Shown here: one piece after another, positions 1 through 7,075 of the stretch | Layout: each line of letters opens with the position of its first letter | Position numbering within the stretch: the stretch's first letter is position 1 | Assembly (NCBI GenBank): GCA_023428645.1 | Contig: JAEYXD010000112.1 | Span: forward strand, 1 to 31,909 | Direction of reading: 5' to 3' | DNA length: 31,909 nucleotides | From: Pseudomonadota bacterium | GTDB lineage: Bacteria; Pseudomonadota; Gammaproteobacteria; Steroidobacterales; Steroidobacteraceae | Notes under the pieces: generated by a model | The model's input: the letters and a program-made list of their open reading frames with translations, nothing else | Told to the model about the DNA's origin: nothing | Databases searched by the model: none | Program-made: the position numbers and the translations under genes

Positions 1-864
1 GAGCACGCGATGCGCGCCTTGCCACAGCACGAACGTCACCGAGCCGAATACCGCCATCGTGCCGACGGCGGTGAACGCCGCGCGCACGCGCGTGCGCTTC
101 ACGGCGATGTCGAACGAGGTTTCGACCGCCTTCCCATAGCGTTCGCTATGAAGCTTTTCGAGCGTGAACGCCTGCACGGTTTGAATCGCGTTCAGCGTCT
201 CGCCTGCGAGCCCGCTGGTATCGGCGATGCGGTCCTGCGATTCGCGCGACAACGTGCGCAGCTTGCGGCCGAACAGAATCAGCGGAATGAGAATGACGGG
301 AATCAGCAGCAAGATCATGCCCGCGAGCGACGGGCTGGTGGCAACCAGCAGCACCAGTGCGCCGACGAGCTGAATCGCCGAACGCAGCGCGATCGAGAGA
401 TTCACACCGGCGATCGCCTGCACGAGCGTCGTATCTGTCGTGAGCCGCGACAGCACCTCGCCGGTGCGCGTGACTTCGAAGAACGTCGGGTCCATGCGGA
501 TGACGCGGCGATAGATGTCCGAACGCAGGTCCGCGACGACGCGCTCGCCGAGCCAGGTGACCAGATAGAACCGCAGCGCCGCGAACACGCCGAAGATCGC
601 CGCCGCGCCGAGGAAGGCGGCGAAGTACATGTCGATCGTCGAGCGATCGCTGACGGCCATGCCCTTGTCGATCACATTGCGAAACGCGATCGGCAGGACG
701 AGCATCGCCGCCGATGCGATCAGCAAGGCGGCGAGCGCGAGCGCGAGCGTCCCCTTGTAGGGCGCAAGGTACGGCCACAGCGCGCGCAGTGGTTGGAGAG
801 AGCGCGACTTCGGACGGTCCTCGCTCGTCCGCATGGACTCGGCTCGATGTCCGCTTTCGCTCAT
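1..864 (-). CDS. ABC exporter, MsbA-like permease/ATPase half-transporter (3' part cut by window edge)
   Basis: The reading frame runs on the minus strand from an ATG at 864 and stays open to base 1, giving the first 288 residues. What is visible is an ABC transporter transmembrane domain: a soluble N-terminal stretch, hydrophobic helices starting near residue 33, and the TRTGEVLSRLTTDTTLVQ stretch plus the ETLNAIQTVQAF coupling-helix region typical of type IV (MsbA/LmrA-like) exporters. The nucleotide-binding domain with its Walker motifs would lie outside the window, so the fused-ATPase architecture is inferred. The substrate (lipid or drug) cannot be told. Its ATG overlaps the stop of the upstream cysB-like gene by 4 bases (ATGA), implying translational coupling. 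Confidence 0.85.
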   Translation of the reverse strand, partial: MSESGHRAESMRTSEDRPKSRSLQPLRALWPYLAPYKGTLALALAALLIASAAMLVLPIAFRNVIDKGMAVSDRSTIDMYFAAFLGAAAIFGVFAALRFYLVTWLGERVVADLRSDIYRRVIRMDPTFFEVTRTGEVLSRLTTDTTLVQAIAGVNLSIALRSAIQLVGALVLLVATSPSLAGMILLLIPVILIPLILFGRKLRTLSRESQDRIADTSGLAGETLNAIQTVQAFTLEKLHSERYGKAVETSFDIAVKRTRVRAAFTAVGTMAVFGSVTFVLWQGAHRVL

Positions 865-1838
865 CGGATGACCGGCAGCGTCACGTCCGCGAACAAGGCT
901 TCCACGTCGGCTTGCGTGGAGGCATTGCCGGCGCGGTCGACCAGGCGCTTCGTCAGATGCGGTGCGAGAAGTTGCAGGAATTCGTACATGTAGCCGCGCA
1001 ACAGCGCTCCTTGATGGAAGCCGGCCCATGTCAGATGCGCCGGGAACAAGTGCGAGGCATCGATCGAGACCAGATCGGAATCCTCGCGCGGATCGATCGC
1101 CATGCTCGCGACGATGCCGACGCCGAGTCCCAGGCGCACGTACGTCTTGATGACGTCCGCATCGCGCGCAGTCAGCGCGACGTGAGGCGTGAGGCCCGAG
1201 CGCGCAAAGATCTGCTGCAGCGACGATGGCCCGGTAAAGCCGAACACGTACGTCACGATCGGATACTTGCCGAGCATTTCGATCGTGAGCTTCGATTCGT
1301 TCGCGAGCGGATGGTTCTGCGGCACGACGACGCGGCGATGCCAGCGATAGCAGGGCAGCAGGACGAGGTTCGTGAACATGTCCTGCGAGCCGGTGTTGAT
1401 CGCGAAGTCGATGCGATCGCGGCTCGCCATGTCGGCAATCTGCTCGGAGGTGCCCTGGTGCAGATGCAGCTCCACGTCAGGATATTTCTCGCGAAACTTG
1501 CGAATGACCTGCGGCAGCACATAACGCGCCTGCGTATGTGTCGTGCCGATCGCGAGCGAGCCGCGGCCATCGCCCTTCTGTTCGTCCGCGAGACGCTTGA
1601 TGCTCTGGACTTCCTTCAGGATCTTCAGCGCCCGATCGATCACTCGTTTGCCGGCCGGCGTGACCTTCGTGAGGGTGCGGCCCTGACGCAGGAAGATGGG
1701 AAAGCCGAGTTCGTCCTCGAGTTGCTTCAGCTGCTTGCTGACGCCCGGCTGCGAGGTATGGAGCCTCTCGGCCGCCGCAGTGATGTTCAAGTCGTTTTCG
1801 ACGATCGCCGCGAGGTAGCGTAATTGTTGTAGTTTCAT
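861..1838 (-). CDS. cysB: CysB-type LysR-family transcriptional regulator
   Basis: A 325-residue LysR-family regulator, the normal length for CysB/Cbl. The N-terminal winged helix (about residues 1-60, MKLQQLRYLAAIVENDLNIT... and a TSQPGVSKQLKQLEDELG recognition helix) is followed by a substrate-binding domain carrying the TTHTQARYVLP segment that is characteristic of CysB, where it contacts the inducer N-acetylserine or sulfate. By family knowledge it activates sulfate-assimilation genes when sulfur is limiting. It is divergent from cysH, the expected target, across a 180-bp region. It overlaps the downstream ABC exporter gene by 4 bases. The purine-rich stretch before the ATG is a weak ribosome site, but start and length agree with the family. 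Confidence 0.93.
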   Translation of the reverse strand: MKLQQLRYLAAIVENDLNITAAAERLHTSQPGVSKQLKQLEDELGFPIFLRQGRTLTKVTPAGKRVIDRALKILKEVQSIKRLADEQKGDGRGSLAIGTTHTQARYVLPQVIRKFREKYPDVELHLHQGTSEQIADMASRDRIDFAINTGSQDMFTNLVLLPCYRWHRRVVVPQNHPLANESKLTIEMLGKYPIVTYVFGFTGPSSLQQIFARSGLTPHVALTARDADVIKTYVRLGLGVGIVASMAIDPREDSDLVSIDASHLFPAHLTWAGFHQGALLRGYMYEFLQLLAPHLTKRLVDRAGNASTQADVEALFADVTLPVIR

Positions 1839-1928
1839 GAACTTAACTCTACGCGAAACATGCTGCGAAAGTCATAACGCGGCCGCATCATGACAGAACA
1901 AACGAGTCTTTCCCTGGTTATAAGCCGG

Positions 1929-1956
1929 TTGGCTACAGTCGCCGCCTCGTTATAGC
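1929..1956 (+). promoter_or_regulatory. Candidate sigma70 promoter for the cys operon
   Basis: TTGGCT at 1929-1934 and TATAGC at 1951-1956 are separated by 16 bases and could be the -35 and -10 boxes of the cysH operon. Transcription would start near 1963, which excludes the upstream in-frame ATG at 1959 and favours the ATG at 2019 as the cysH start. A second GTTATA lies just upstream (about 1916-1921) and might be part of a CysB site, but I cannot define that site. Confidence 0.4.
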
Positions 1957-2018
1957 GGATGACCCGCAATCCCCCCGTAGCCCTAAGCATCCCGAAGCGA
2001 CTGGACAAGAAGAACGTC

Positions 2019-2762
2019 ATGACCGAGACCCTGTCACCGCGTCTGCAAGCTCTGGTGGAGCAGACCCGCACACAACTCGAGCACGCGGTGCACGAGTACA
2101 AGGACGTCGTGTACTCGAACAGCCTCGGCGCCGAGGCGATGGTGCTCACCGACATCATCGCGACCTACGTGCCCGAGATCGCCATCTTCACGCTCGACAC
2201 CGGGCGGCTCCATGACGAAACGCTTGCGCTGCTCGATCGTCTCGAGCGTCGTTATCAACGTCGCATCTCCGTGTACTACCCCGAGTCGAAAGCGATCGAG
2301 CAGTACGTGCAGGACAACGGGATCAACGGATTCTATCTCGGTCTCGATGAGCGTCAGTCGTGCTGCCAGATTCGCAAGATCGAGCCCTTCAAGCGCGCGA
2401 TCGCAGGTCGCAAGGCGTGGGTGACGGGCGTGCGTCGCGAGCAGTCGGCCGAACGCGCACACGGCGAGGCCGTCGCGTGGGACGAGCGCTACGGATTGTG
2501 GAAGATCAGTCCGCTGCTCGAATGGAAGGACGAGGACGTGTGGGCTTACATCAAGGCCCGCAACCTTCCTTACAACCCGCTGCACGACAAAGGCTTTCCG
2601 AGCATTGGCTGCGCCCCCTGCACGCGTCCGATCGAACCGGGCGCCGATCCGCGCTCGGGCCGCTGGTGGTGGGAGAACCCGGAATCGCGCGAATGCGGCT
2701 TGCAGCCGCGTCGCCGCGTGATTCCTCTCAAGGTCGAGCCGCGTCGCGCGGCTGGCCAGTGA
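2019..2762 (+). CDS. cysH: Assimilatory adenylyl-sulfate (APS) reductase, [4Fe-4S] type
   Basis: A 247-residue PAPS/APS reductase that reduces (P)APS to sulfite in the cytoplasm with thioredoxin. The phosphosulfate-binding loop YSNSLGAEAMV (about residues 32-42) and TLDTGRL (59-64) are present. Cysteine pairs at 115/116 (SCCQIRK) and 198/201 (GCAPCTRP) are the four cluster ligands that mark the iron-sulfur APS-reducing subtype rather than the cluster-free PAPS enzyme. The C-terminal SRECGLQ (Cys226) is the catalytic cysteine motif. I chose the ATG at 2019 because AAGAAGAA precedes it and the likely promoter overlaps the alternative ATG at 1959. It is the first gene of a cysH-cysG-cysK-reductase run. 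Genes for APS formation and sulfite reductase are not in the window. Confidence 0.94.
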   Translation: MTETLSPRLQALVEQTRTQLEHAVHEYKDVVYSNSLGAEAMVLTDIIATYVPEIAIFTLDTGRLHDETLALLDRLERRYQRRISVYYPESKAIEQYVQDNGINGFYLGLDERQSCCQIRKIEPFKRAIAGRKAWVTGVRREQSAERAHGEAVAWDERYGLWKISPLLEWKDEDVWAYIKARNLPYNPLHDKGFPSIGCAPCTRPIEPGADPRSGRWWWENPESRECGLQPRRRVIPLKVEPRRAAGQ

Positions 2763-2830
2763 GCGCGCTATGTCCGCACGTATCCAAATCTGGTCATGGT
2801 TGGGGGGCGAATAAGAGCTCCCATCCCTAG

Positions 2831-2853
2831 CCTTCCCCGCTTCGCGGGGAAGG
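2831..2853. repeat. Perfect 10-bp stem-loop between cysH and cysG (REP-like)
   Basis: CCTTCCCCGC and GCGGGGAAGG form a perfect inverted repeat around a TTC loop, lying 68 bases after the cysH stop and 26 bases before the cysG start. There is no T-run on either side, so it is not a classical terminator. It resembles dispersed REP-type intergenic palindromes and could reduce downstream translation or stabilise the cysH message. No second copy was noticed in this window. Confidence 0.6.
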
Positions 2854-2879
2854 GGAGTTGGCTGAAGCCGTTCTCTAAC

Positions 2880-4331
2880 ATGGAATACTTTCCGATCTTC
2901 ATTCGCTTGGCAGGGCAACCTGTGCTCGTCGTCGGCGGCGGCGAGATTGCCGCGCGGAAGATCGAATTGCTGTTGCGTGCCGGCGCGCGGATCACCGTCG
3001 TCGCGCCCGAACTGGTCGAGTCGCTGGCCGCGAGCGCGGCCGCCGGCACGATCGAGCACATCGCACAGGAATTCCATCCCGATCAATTGCAGGGCAAGCG
3101 CCTCGCGATCGGCGCGACGGACAAGCGTGCCGTCAACGCCTGGGTCGCGCATCACGCCGAGCGCCTGAATATTCCGGTCAACGTCGTCGACGATCGCGAG
3201 CTGTCGCGCTTCATCGTGCCGGCGATCGTCGATCGCTCGCCGGTCGTCGTCGCGGTCGGGAGCAGCGGCGATGCTCCTGTCCTTACGCGTCGGCTGCGCG
3301 AGCGGCTCGAAGCCTTCGTGCCGCAGCGCCTCGGCCTGTTGGCGAAATTGGCGGGCAAGTTGCGGCCCACCGTGAAGGCGAAGATCGAGGATGCCGGCGC
3401 GCGCCGGCGCTTCTGGGAGCGCTTCGTCGATGGTCCGATCGCGGCCGACGTGCTCGCCGGGCGCGAACAGCCGGATTCGCCGGCGATCGAGCGTCGTCTC
3501 AATGAAAGCCTCGCGAACGCAGCGCGTGGCCACGCGGGTGAAGTCGTGCTCGTCGGCGCGGGCCCGGGAGACCCAGGGCTGCTCACGCTGCGTGCACTGC
3601 GCGCGCTGCAAAACGCGGACGTAGTGCTCTACGACCGGCTCGTGTCGGCGGAAGTGCTCGATCTCGCGCGTCGCGATGCCGAGCGCATCTATGTGGGCAA
3701 GGCCGCGGGCAAGGCACACGTTTCTCAGGAAGGCATCAACGACTTGCTCGTGAAGCTCGCGCAGCAGGGCAAGCGTGTCTGCCGCCTGAAGGGCGGCGAT
3801 CCCTTCATTTTCGGCCGCGGCGGCGAGGAGCTGGAAACGCTCGCGGCGCACGGCATTCGCTTCGAGGTCGTGCCGGGCGTTACCGCGGCTGCGGGTTGCG
3901 CGGCGTATGCGGGCATTCCGCTCACGCATCGCGATCACGCGCAGGCGCTCACGTTCGTCACGGGGCACTGCAAGGGCGAGACCTCGAGCGTCGACTGGAC
4001 GCTCGTGTCGCGCCCGAATCAAACGGTCGTGTTCTACATGGGCCTCGGCGCGCTCGAGACGATCGCGGCGCAGCTGCGGGCGCACGGAGTGCCGGCGGAT
4101 CGCGCCGCCGCCGTCATCGAGCAGGGCACGAGCGCGAGGCAGCGTGTCGTGACCGGTACGCTCGCGGATCTCGCGAGCCGAGTGCAAGCGGCCGGCATCG
4201 CCTCGCCCGCGCTCTTGATCGTCGGCGAAGTCACGCGCCTGCACGAGACGCTGCATTGGTTCAATGCGGCCGGCTCGAGCGGCGAGCTGTTCAATCTTCT
4301 GCATCCTTCCGAGGGGAGGCTCCGCGCATGA
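2880..4331 (+). CDS. cysG: Siroheme synthase: uroporphyrinogen-III C-methyltransferase fused to precorrin-2 dehydrogenase/ferrochelatase
   Basis: A 483-residue CysG, slightly longer than the usual 457-475. The N-terminal part (about 1-215) is the NAD-dependent dehydrogenase/ferrochelatase module: LVVGGGEIAARKIELLLRAG Rossmann loop and the NVVDDRELSRFIVPAIVDRS block. The C-terminal part (about 220-465) is the SAM-dependent methyltransferase, with VGAGPGDPGLLTLRALRAL, RLKGGDPFIFGRGGEE and VVPGVTAAAGCAAYAGIPLT. It makes siroheme, the cofactor of sulfite (or nitrite) reductase. The start ATG at 2880 matches the MEYFPIFI opening typical of the family. The frame is open upstream to 2796, but that part crosses the stem-loop and is not conserved-looking. 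Its stop overlaps the cysK start (ATGA). Confidence 0.95.
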   Translation: MEYFPIFIRLAGQPVLVVGGGEIAARKIELLLRAGARITVVAPELVESLAASAAAGTIEHIAQEFHPDQLQGKRLAIGATDKRAVNAWVAHHAERLNIPVNVVDDRELSRFIVPAIVDRSPVVVAVGSSGDAPVLTRRLRERLEAFVPQRLGLLAKLAGKLRPTVKAKIEDAGARRRFWERFVDGPIAADVLAGREQPDSPAIERRLNESLANAARGHAGEVVLVGAGPGDPGLLTLRALRALQNADVVLYDRLVSAEVLDLARRDAERIYVGKAAGKAHVSQEGINDLLVKLAQQGKRVCRLKGGDPFIFGRGGEELETLAAHGIRFEVVPGVTAAAGCAAYAGIPLTHRDHAQALTFVTGHCKGETSSVDWTLVSRPNQTVVFYMGLGALETIAAQLRAHGVPADRAAAVIEQGTSARQRVVTGTLADLASRVQAAGIASPALLIVGEVTRLHETLHWFNAAGSSGELFNLLHPSEGRLRA

Positions 4332-5413
4332 GCGCCCAAATCCGTCGCGGTTTCGCCCAGACGATCGGCAACACGCCGCTCATTCGCCTGAACAAGTTCA
4401 GCGAAGAGACGGGGTGCGAGATTCTCGGCAAGGCCGAGTTCATGAATCCCGGTGGCTCGGTGAAGGATCGCGCCGCGCGCGGCATCATCGAGGAAGCCGA
4501 GCGCAGCGGGCGCCTGAAGCCGGGCGGCACGCTCGTCGAAGGCACCGCCGGCAACACCGGCATCGGCTTCGCGCACGTCTGCAACGAGCGCGGTTATCGC
4601 TGCATCATCGTGATGCCCGACAACCAGTCGAACGAGAAATACCAGATGATCGAAACGCTCGGCGCGGAAGTGCTGCGCGTGAAGACGGTGCCGTATTCGG
4701 ACCCGAATCATTACCAGAAGATCGCCGGCCGCTTGGCGGATGAGATTCCCGGCGCGATCTGGGGCAATCAGTTCGACAACACCGCGAACCGCGATGCCCA
4801 CGAGCGGACGACCGGCCCGGAGATCTGGGAGCAGACCGGCGGCCAGCTCGACGCCTTCGTCGCGGCGACCGGTACCGGCGGCACGCTCGGCGGCATTTCG
4901 CGCTTCCTGAAGCGCCAAACGAATCATCGCGGCCGCGCGCCGCACATCACGCTCGCCGATCCTCAGGGCAGCTCGCTGTACAACTGGCTGCGCTATGGCG
5001 AGCTTTCGGCGACCGGCCCGGGCTCGATCACCGAAGGCATCGGCATCGGCCGCGTGACCAAGAATCTCGAAGGCTCGCCGCTCGACGATGCCGTGCATGT
5101 CACGGACATCGAATGCGTGAACGTCGTCTATCGCTTGCTGCGCGACGAGGGCTTGTTCCTCGGCAGCACGAGCGGCGTGAACGTCGCGGCGGCGGTGCAG
5201 CTCGCGCGGCGGCTCGGTCCCGGCCACACGATCGTGACGATCTTGTGCGACAGCGGGGCGAAGTATCAGTCGCGCTTGTTCAATCGAAAGTGGCTCGACG
5301 AGAAGGGTCTGCTCGAAGCAGCCGGCCTCGTGCAAGTGACCTCAGCAATTTCAGGCTCAATTACGGAGACTCCCCGTGTCGTCGACGGTTACCCACAACG
5401 ACTCCGCGCTTAA
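4328..5413 (+). CDS. cysK: Cysteine synthase A (O-acetylserine sulfhydrylase), PLP-dependent
   Basis: A 361-residue fold-type II PLP enzyme that converts O-acetylserine and sulfide to cysteine. NPGGSVKDRAA carries the PLP lysine (Lys46), EGTAGNTGIGFA is the substrate/asparagine loop, and ATGTGGTLGGI is the phosphate-binding glycine loop. It is coupled to cysG by a 4-base ATGA overlap. The family usually ends soon after the KWLDEKGL region. Here about 20 further residues continue through the Shine-Dalgarno and first 38 bases of the next gene, so either the tail is real or a base change moved the stop. CysK rather than CysM is inferred from overall motifs and context. Confidence 0.92.
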   Translation: MSAQIRRGFAQTIGNTPLIRLNKFSEETGCEILGKAEFMNPGGSVKDRAARGIIEEAERSGRLKPGGTLVEGTAGNTGIGFAHVCNERGYRCIIVMPDNQSNEKYQMIETLGAEVLRVKTVPYSDPNHYQKIAGRLADEIPGAIWGNQFDNTANRDAHERTTGPEIWEQTGGQLDAFVAATGTGGTLGGISRFLKRQTNHRGRAPHITLADPQGSSLYNWLRYGELSATGPGSITEGIGIGRVTKNLEGSPLDDAVHVTDIECVNVVYRLLRDEGLFLGSTSGVNVAAAVQLARRLGPGHTIVTILCDSGAKYQSRLFNRKWLDEKGLLEAAGLVQVTSAISGSITETPRVVDGYPQRLRA

Positions 5414-6485
5414 GTTCGAACGTCCGCCGATCCACACCGACGTCGTCATCGTCGGCGCGGGCCCGTGCGGCTTGTTTCAGGTGTTCGAGCTCGGGCTGCT
5501 GGGGCTGAAGGCGCACATCGTCGACTCCCTGAAGGCGCCGGGCGGTCAGTGCGTCGAGCTCTATCCCGACAAGCCGATCTACGACATCCCGGCCGTGCCC
5601 GTGTGCACGGGGCAGGAGCTGACCGATCGCTTGCTCGAGCAGATCAAGCCGTTCGGCGCGCAGCTGCATCTGGGCCAGGAAGTCACGCAGGTGGAGCGCC
5701 TGGAGAACGGCCGTTTCCGCGTCGCGACGAGCGCCGCGACGGTGTTCGATGCCGGCGCGGTCGTGATCGCGGGCGGCGTCGGCTCGTTCCAGCCGCGCAA
5801 GCTCGACGTGCCGGGCGCGGCGGAGATCGAAGGCAAGTACTTGCACTATCGCGTGAAGGACCCGCGTGCGTATGCGGATCAGGACGTCGTGATCCTCGGC
5901 GGCGGCGATTCCGCGCTCGATTGGGCGGTCGCGCTCGTCGAGCACGCGCGCAGCGTCGTTCTCGTGCATCGCCGCCCCGAGTTCCGCGGCGCACAGGCCA
6001 CCTTGCAGAAGCTCTACGCGCTGCGTGACGAGCTGCGTGCGGACGTGATGATCGGCCAGGTGAAGGAGATCGGCCTCGTCGATGGCGTGCTCAAGTCGGT
6101 GAGCGTGCTCGGCGGCGACAGCGTGACGCGGCGAGTCGACCTGGATCAGCTGCTCGTGTTCTTCGGCCTGTCGCCGAAGCTGGGCCCGATCGCGGAGTGG
6201 GGCCTCGAGATCCAGAAGAAGCAATTGTCGGTCGACACCGAAAAATTCCAGACGAACGTGCCGGGCATTTTCGCGGTGGGCGACATCAATACGTATCCAG
6301 GCAAGAAGAAGCTGATTCTCTCGGGCTTCCACGAAGGCGCGCTGGCCGCGTTCGCGATCAAGGAATATCTCGAGCCGGGCAAGAAGGTTCACTTGCAGTA
6401 CACGACGACGAGCCCGCTCATGCACAAGCGGCTCGGCGTGACGGACGAGGCGGCGGACGAGCGCAAGGTCGCGGGCGGCCGCTGA
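5376..6485 (+). CDS. Ferredoxin/flavodoxin--NADP+ reductase, thioredoxin-reductase-like type
   Basis: A 369-residue two-dinucleotide-domain flavoprotein resembling the TrxR-like ferredoxin-NADP reductases (Bacillus YumC/Rhodopseudomonas type). The FAD-binding VIVGAGPCGLFQVFELGL lies near the N-terminus, followed by APGGQCVELYPDKPIYDIPA, the NADP-binding VVILGGGDSALDWAV about mid-protein, and FAVGDINTYPGKKKLI near the C-terminus. No CxxC redox pair of a true thioredoxin reductase is seen. It starts at a GTG (5376) eight bases after GGAG and overlaps the cysK reading frame by 38 bases. By context it could supply electrons through ferredoxin to sulfite reductase, which is inference. Confidence 0.9.
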   Translation: MSSTVTHNDSALKFERPPIHTDVVIVGAGPCGLFQVFELGLLGLKAHIVDSLKAPGGQCVELYPDKPIYDIPAVPVCTGQELTDRLLEQIKPFGAQLHLGQEVTQVERLENGRFRVATSAATVFDAGAVVIAGGVGSFQPRKLDVPGAAEIEGKYLHYRVKDPRAYADQDVVILGGGDSALDWAVALVEHARSVVLVHRRPEFRGAQATLQKLYALRDELRADVMIGQVKEIGLVDGVLKSVSVLGGDSVTRRVDLDQLLVFFGLSPKLGPIAEWGLEIQKKQLSVDTEKFQTNVPGIFAVGDINTYPGKKKLILSGFHEGALAAFAIKEYLEPGKKVHLQYTTTSPLMHKRLGVTDEAADERKVAGGR

Positions 6486-6566
6486 TCCCGTCGCGAGCCA
6501 AAGGGGGCCGCGGGCGTTCATTGTCCGCTGACTCACTGCTGCGCGATCGCCTGCAACGCGGCTAAC

Positions 6567-6935
6567 ATGTGGGGCATGTCACGCATGCACCCACCTGTTC
6601 GCCGCGCAGGAATCGTGGCGCTGTTCTCCCTCCTCGGGCTGCTCGCCGCCTGCCAGACCACACCGCCGCCCGCGCGGTTGCCCGAGCCGCAACTCCAACT
6701 CCTGCGATCCGAGCCGCTCACGCTGTCGAGCGGCTGCGACGCCTCGGGCAGCTTCTTCGTCTCGTTCACCGTCGCGACGAGCGGCCGCACCGACGACATC
6801 CATGCCCCCGACGCTCCGCCCTGCGTGCAAGAAGCGCTGACGGCCTGGGTCGCATCGTTCGAATACGCGCCGCCCGCGGAGGCGACGCCCGCCGCGATCG
6901 AATGGTTGATGGTGAGCGCGAAACGCGGCTCCTGA
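6567..6935 (+). CDS. Small lipoprotein with a TonB-C-like domain
   Basis: A 122-residue protein with a lipoprotein signal: hydrophobic core followed by LLAAC, with the lipidated Cys at residue 29. The remainder (about 55-118) has the pattern of a TonB C-terminal/energy-transducer fold (FFVSFTVATSGRTDDIHAPD, then a short helix, then FEYAPPAEATPAAIEW). Two cysteines (in SSGCDAS and PPCVQ) could form a disulfide. In-frame ATGs at 6567, 6576 and 6585 all leave the signal intact and none has a strong ribosome site, so the exact start is uncertain. The function is unknown. It is followed by a stem-loop and the PhoX-like gene. Confidence 0.7.
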   Translation: MWGMSRMHPPVRRAGIVALFSLLGLLAACQTTPPPARLPEPQLQLLRSEPLTLSSGCDASGSFFVSFTVATSGRTDDIHAPDAPPCVQEALTAWVASFEYAPPAEATPAAIEWLMVSAKRGS

Positions 6936-6964
6936 GTGTTTGACCGAGCCGTCGGCGCGAGCGC

Positions 6965-6990
6965 CTCGCCACGGCTCGACCCGTGGCGAG
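6965..6990 (+). terminator. Stem-loop after the lipoprotein gene (possible terminator)
   Basis: CTCGCCACGG and CCGTGGCGAG form a perfect 10-bp stem around a 6-base loop, 30 bases after the lipoprotein stop codon. There is no T-run, so intrinsic termination is uncertain. It sits within the leader of the PhoX-like gene, 86 bases before its chosen start. Confidence 0.4.
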
Positions 6991-7075
6991 CGTTCGCGCG
7001 CAAGCGGCGGCGTTGCGCAGGGATTTGTATGTCACGTGGCGCGCACATACTGTTCCGCTCAGCCAGGCGAACCGG

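Noticed and set aside
10..1823. Long plus-strand frames at 10-993 and 714-1823
   Set aside because: They are the complement of the ABC exporter and cysB. Their products are Arg/Ala/His-rich with no family motif.
2034..4304. A 756-residue minus-strand frame opposite cysH-cysG
   Set aside because: It is the antisense shadow of two well-recognised enzymes, with biased composition caused by high GC.
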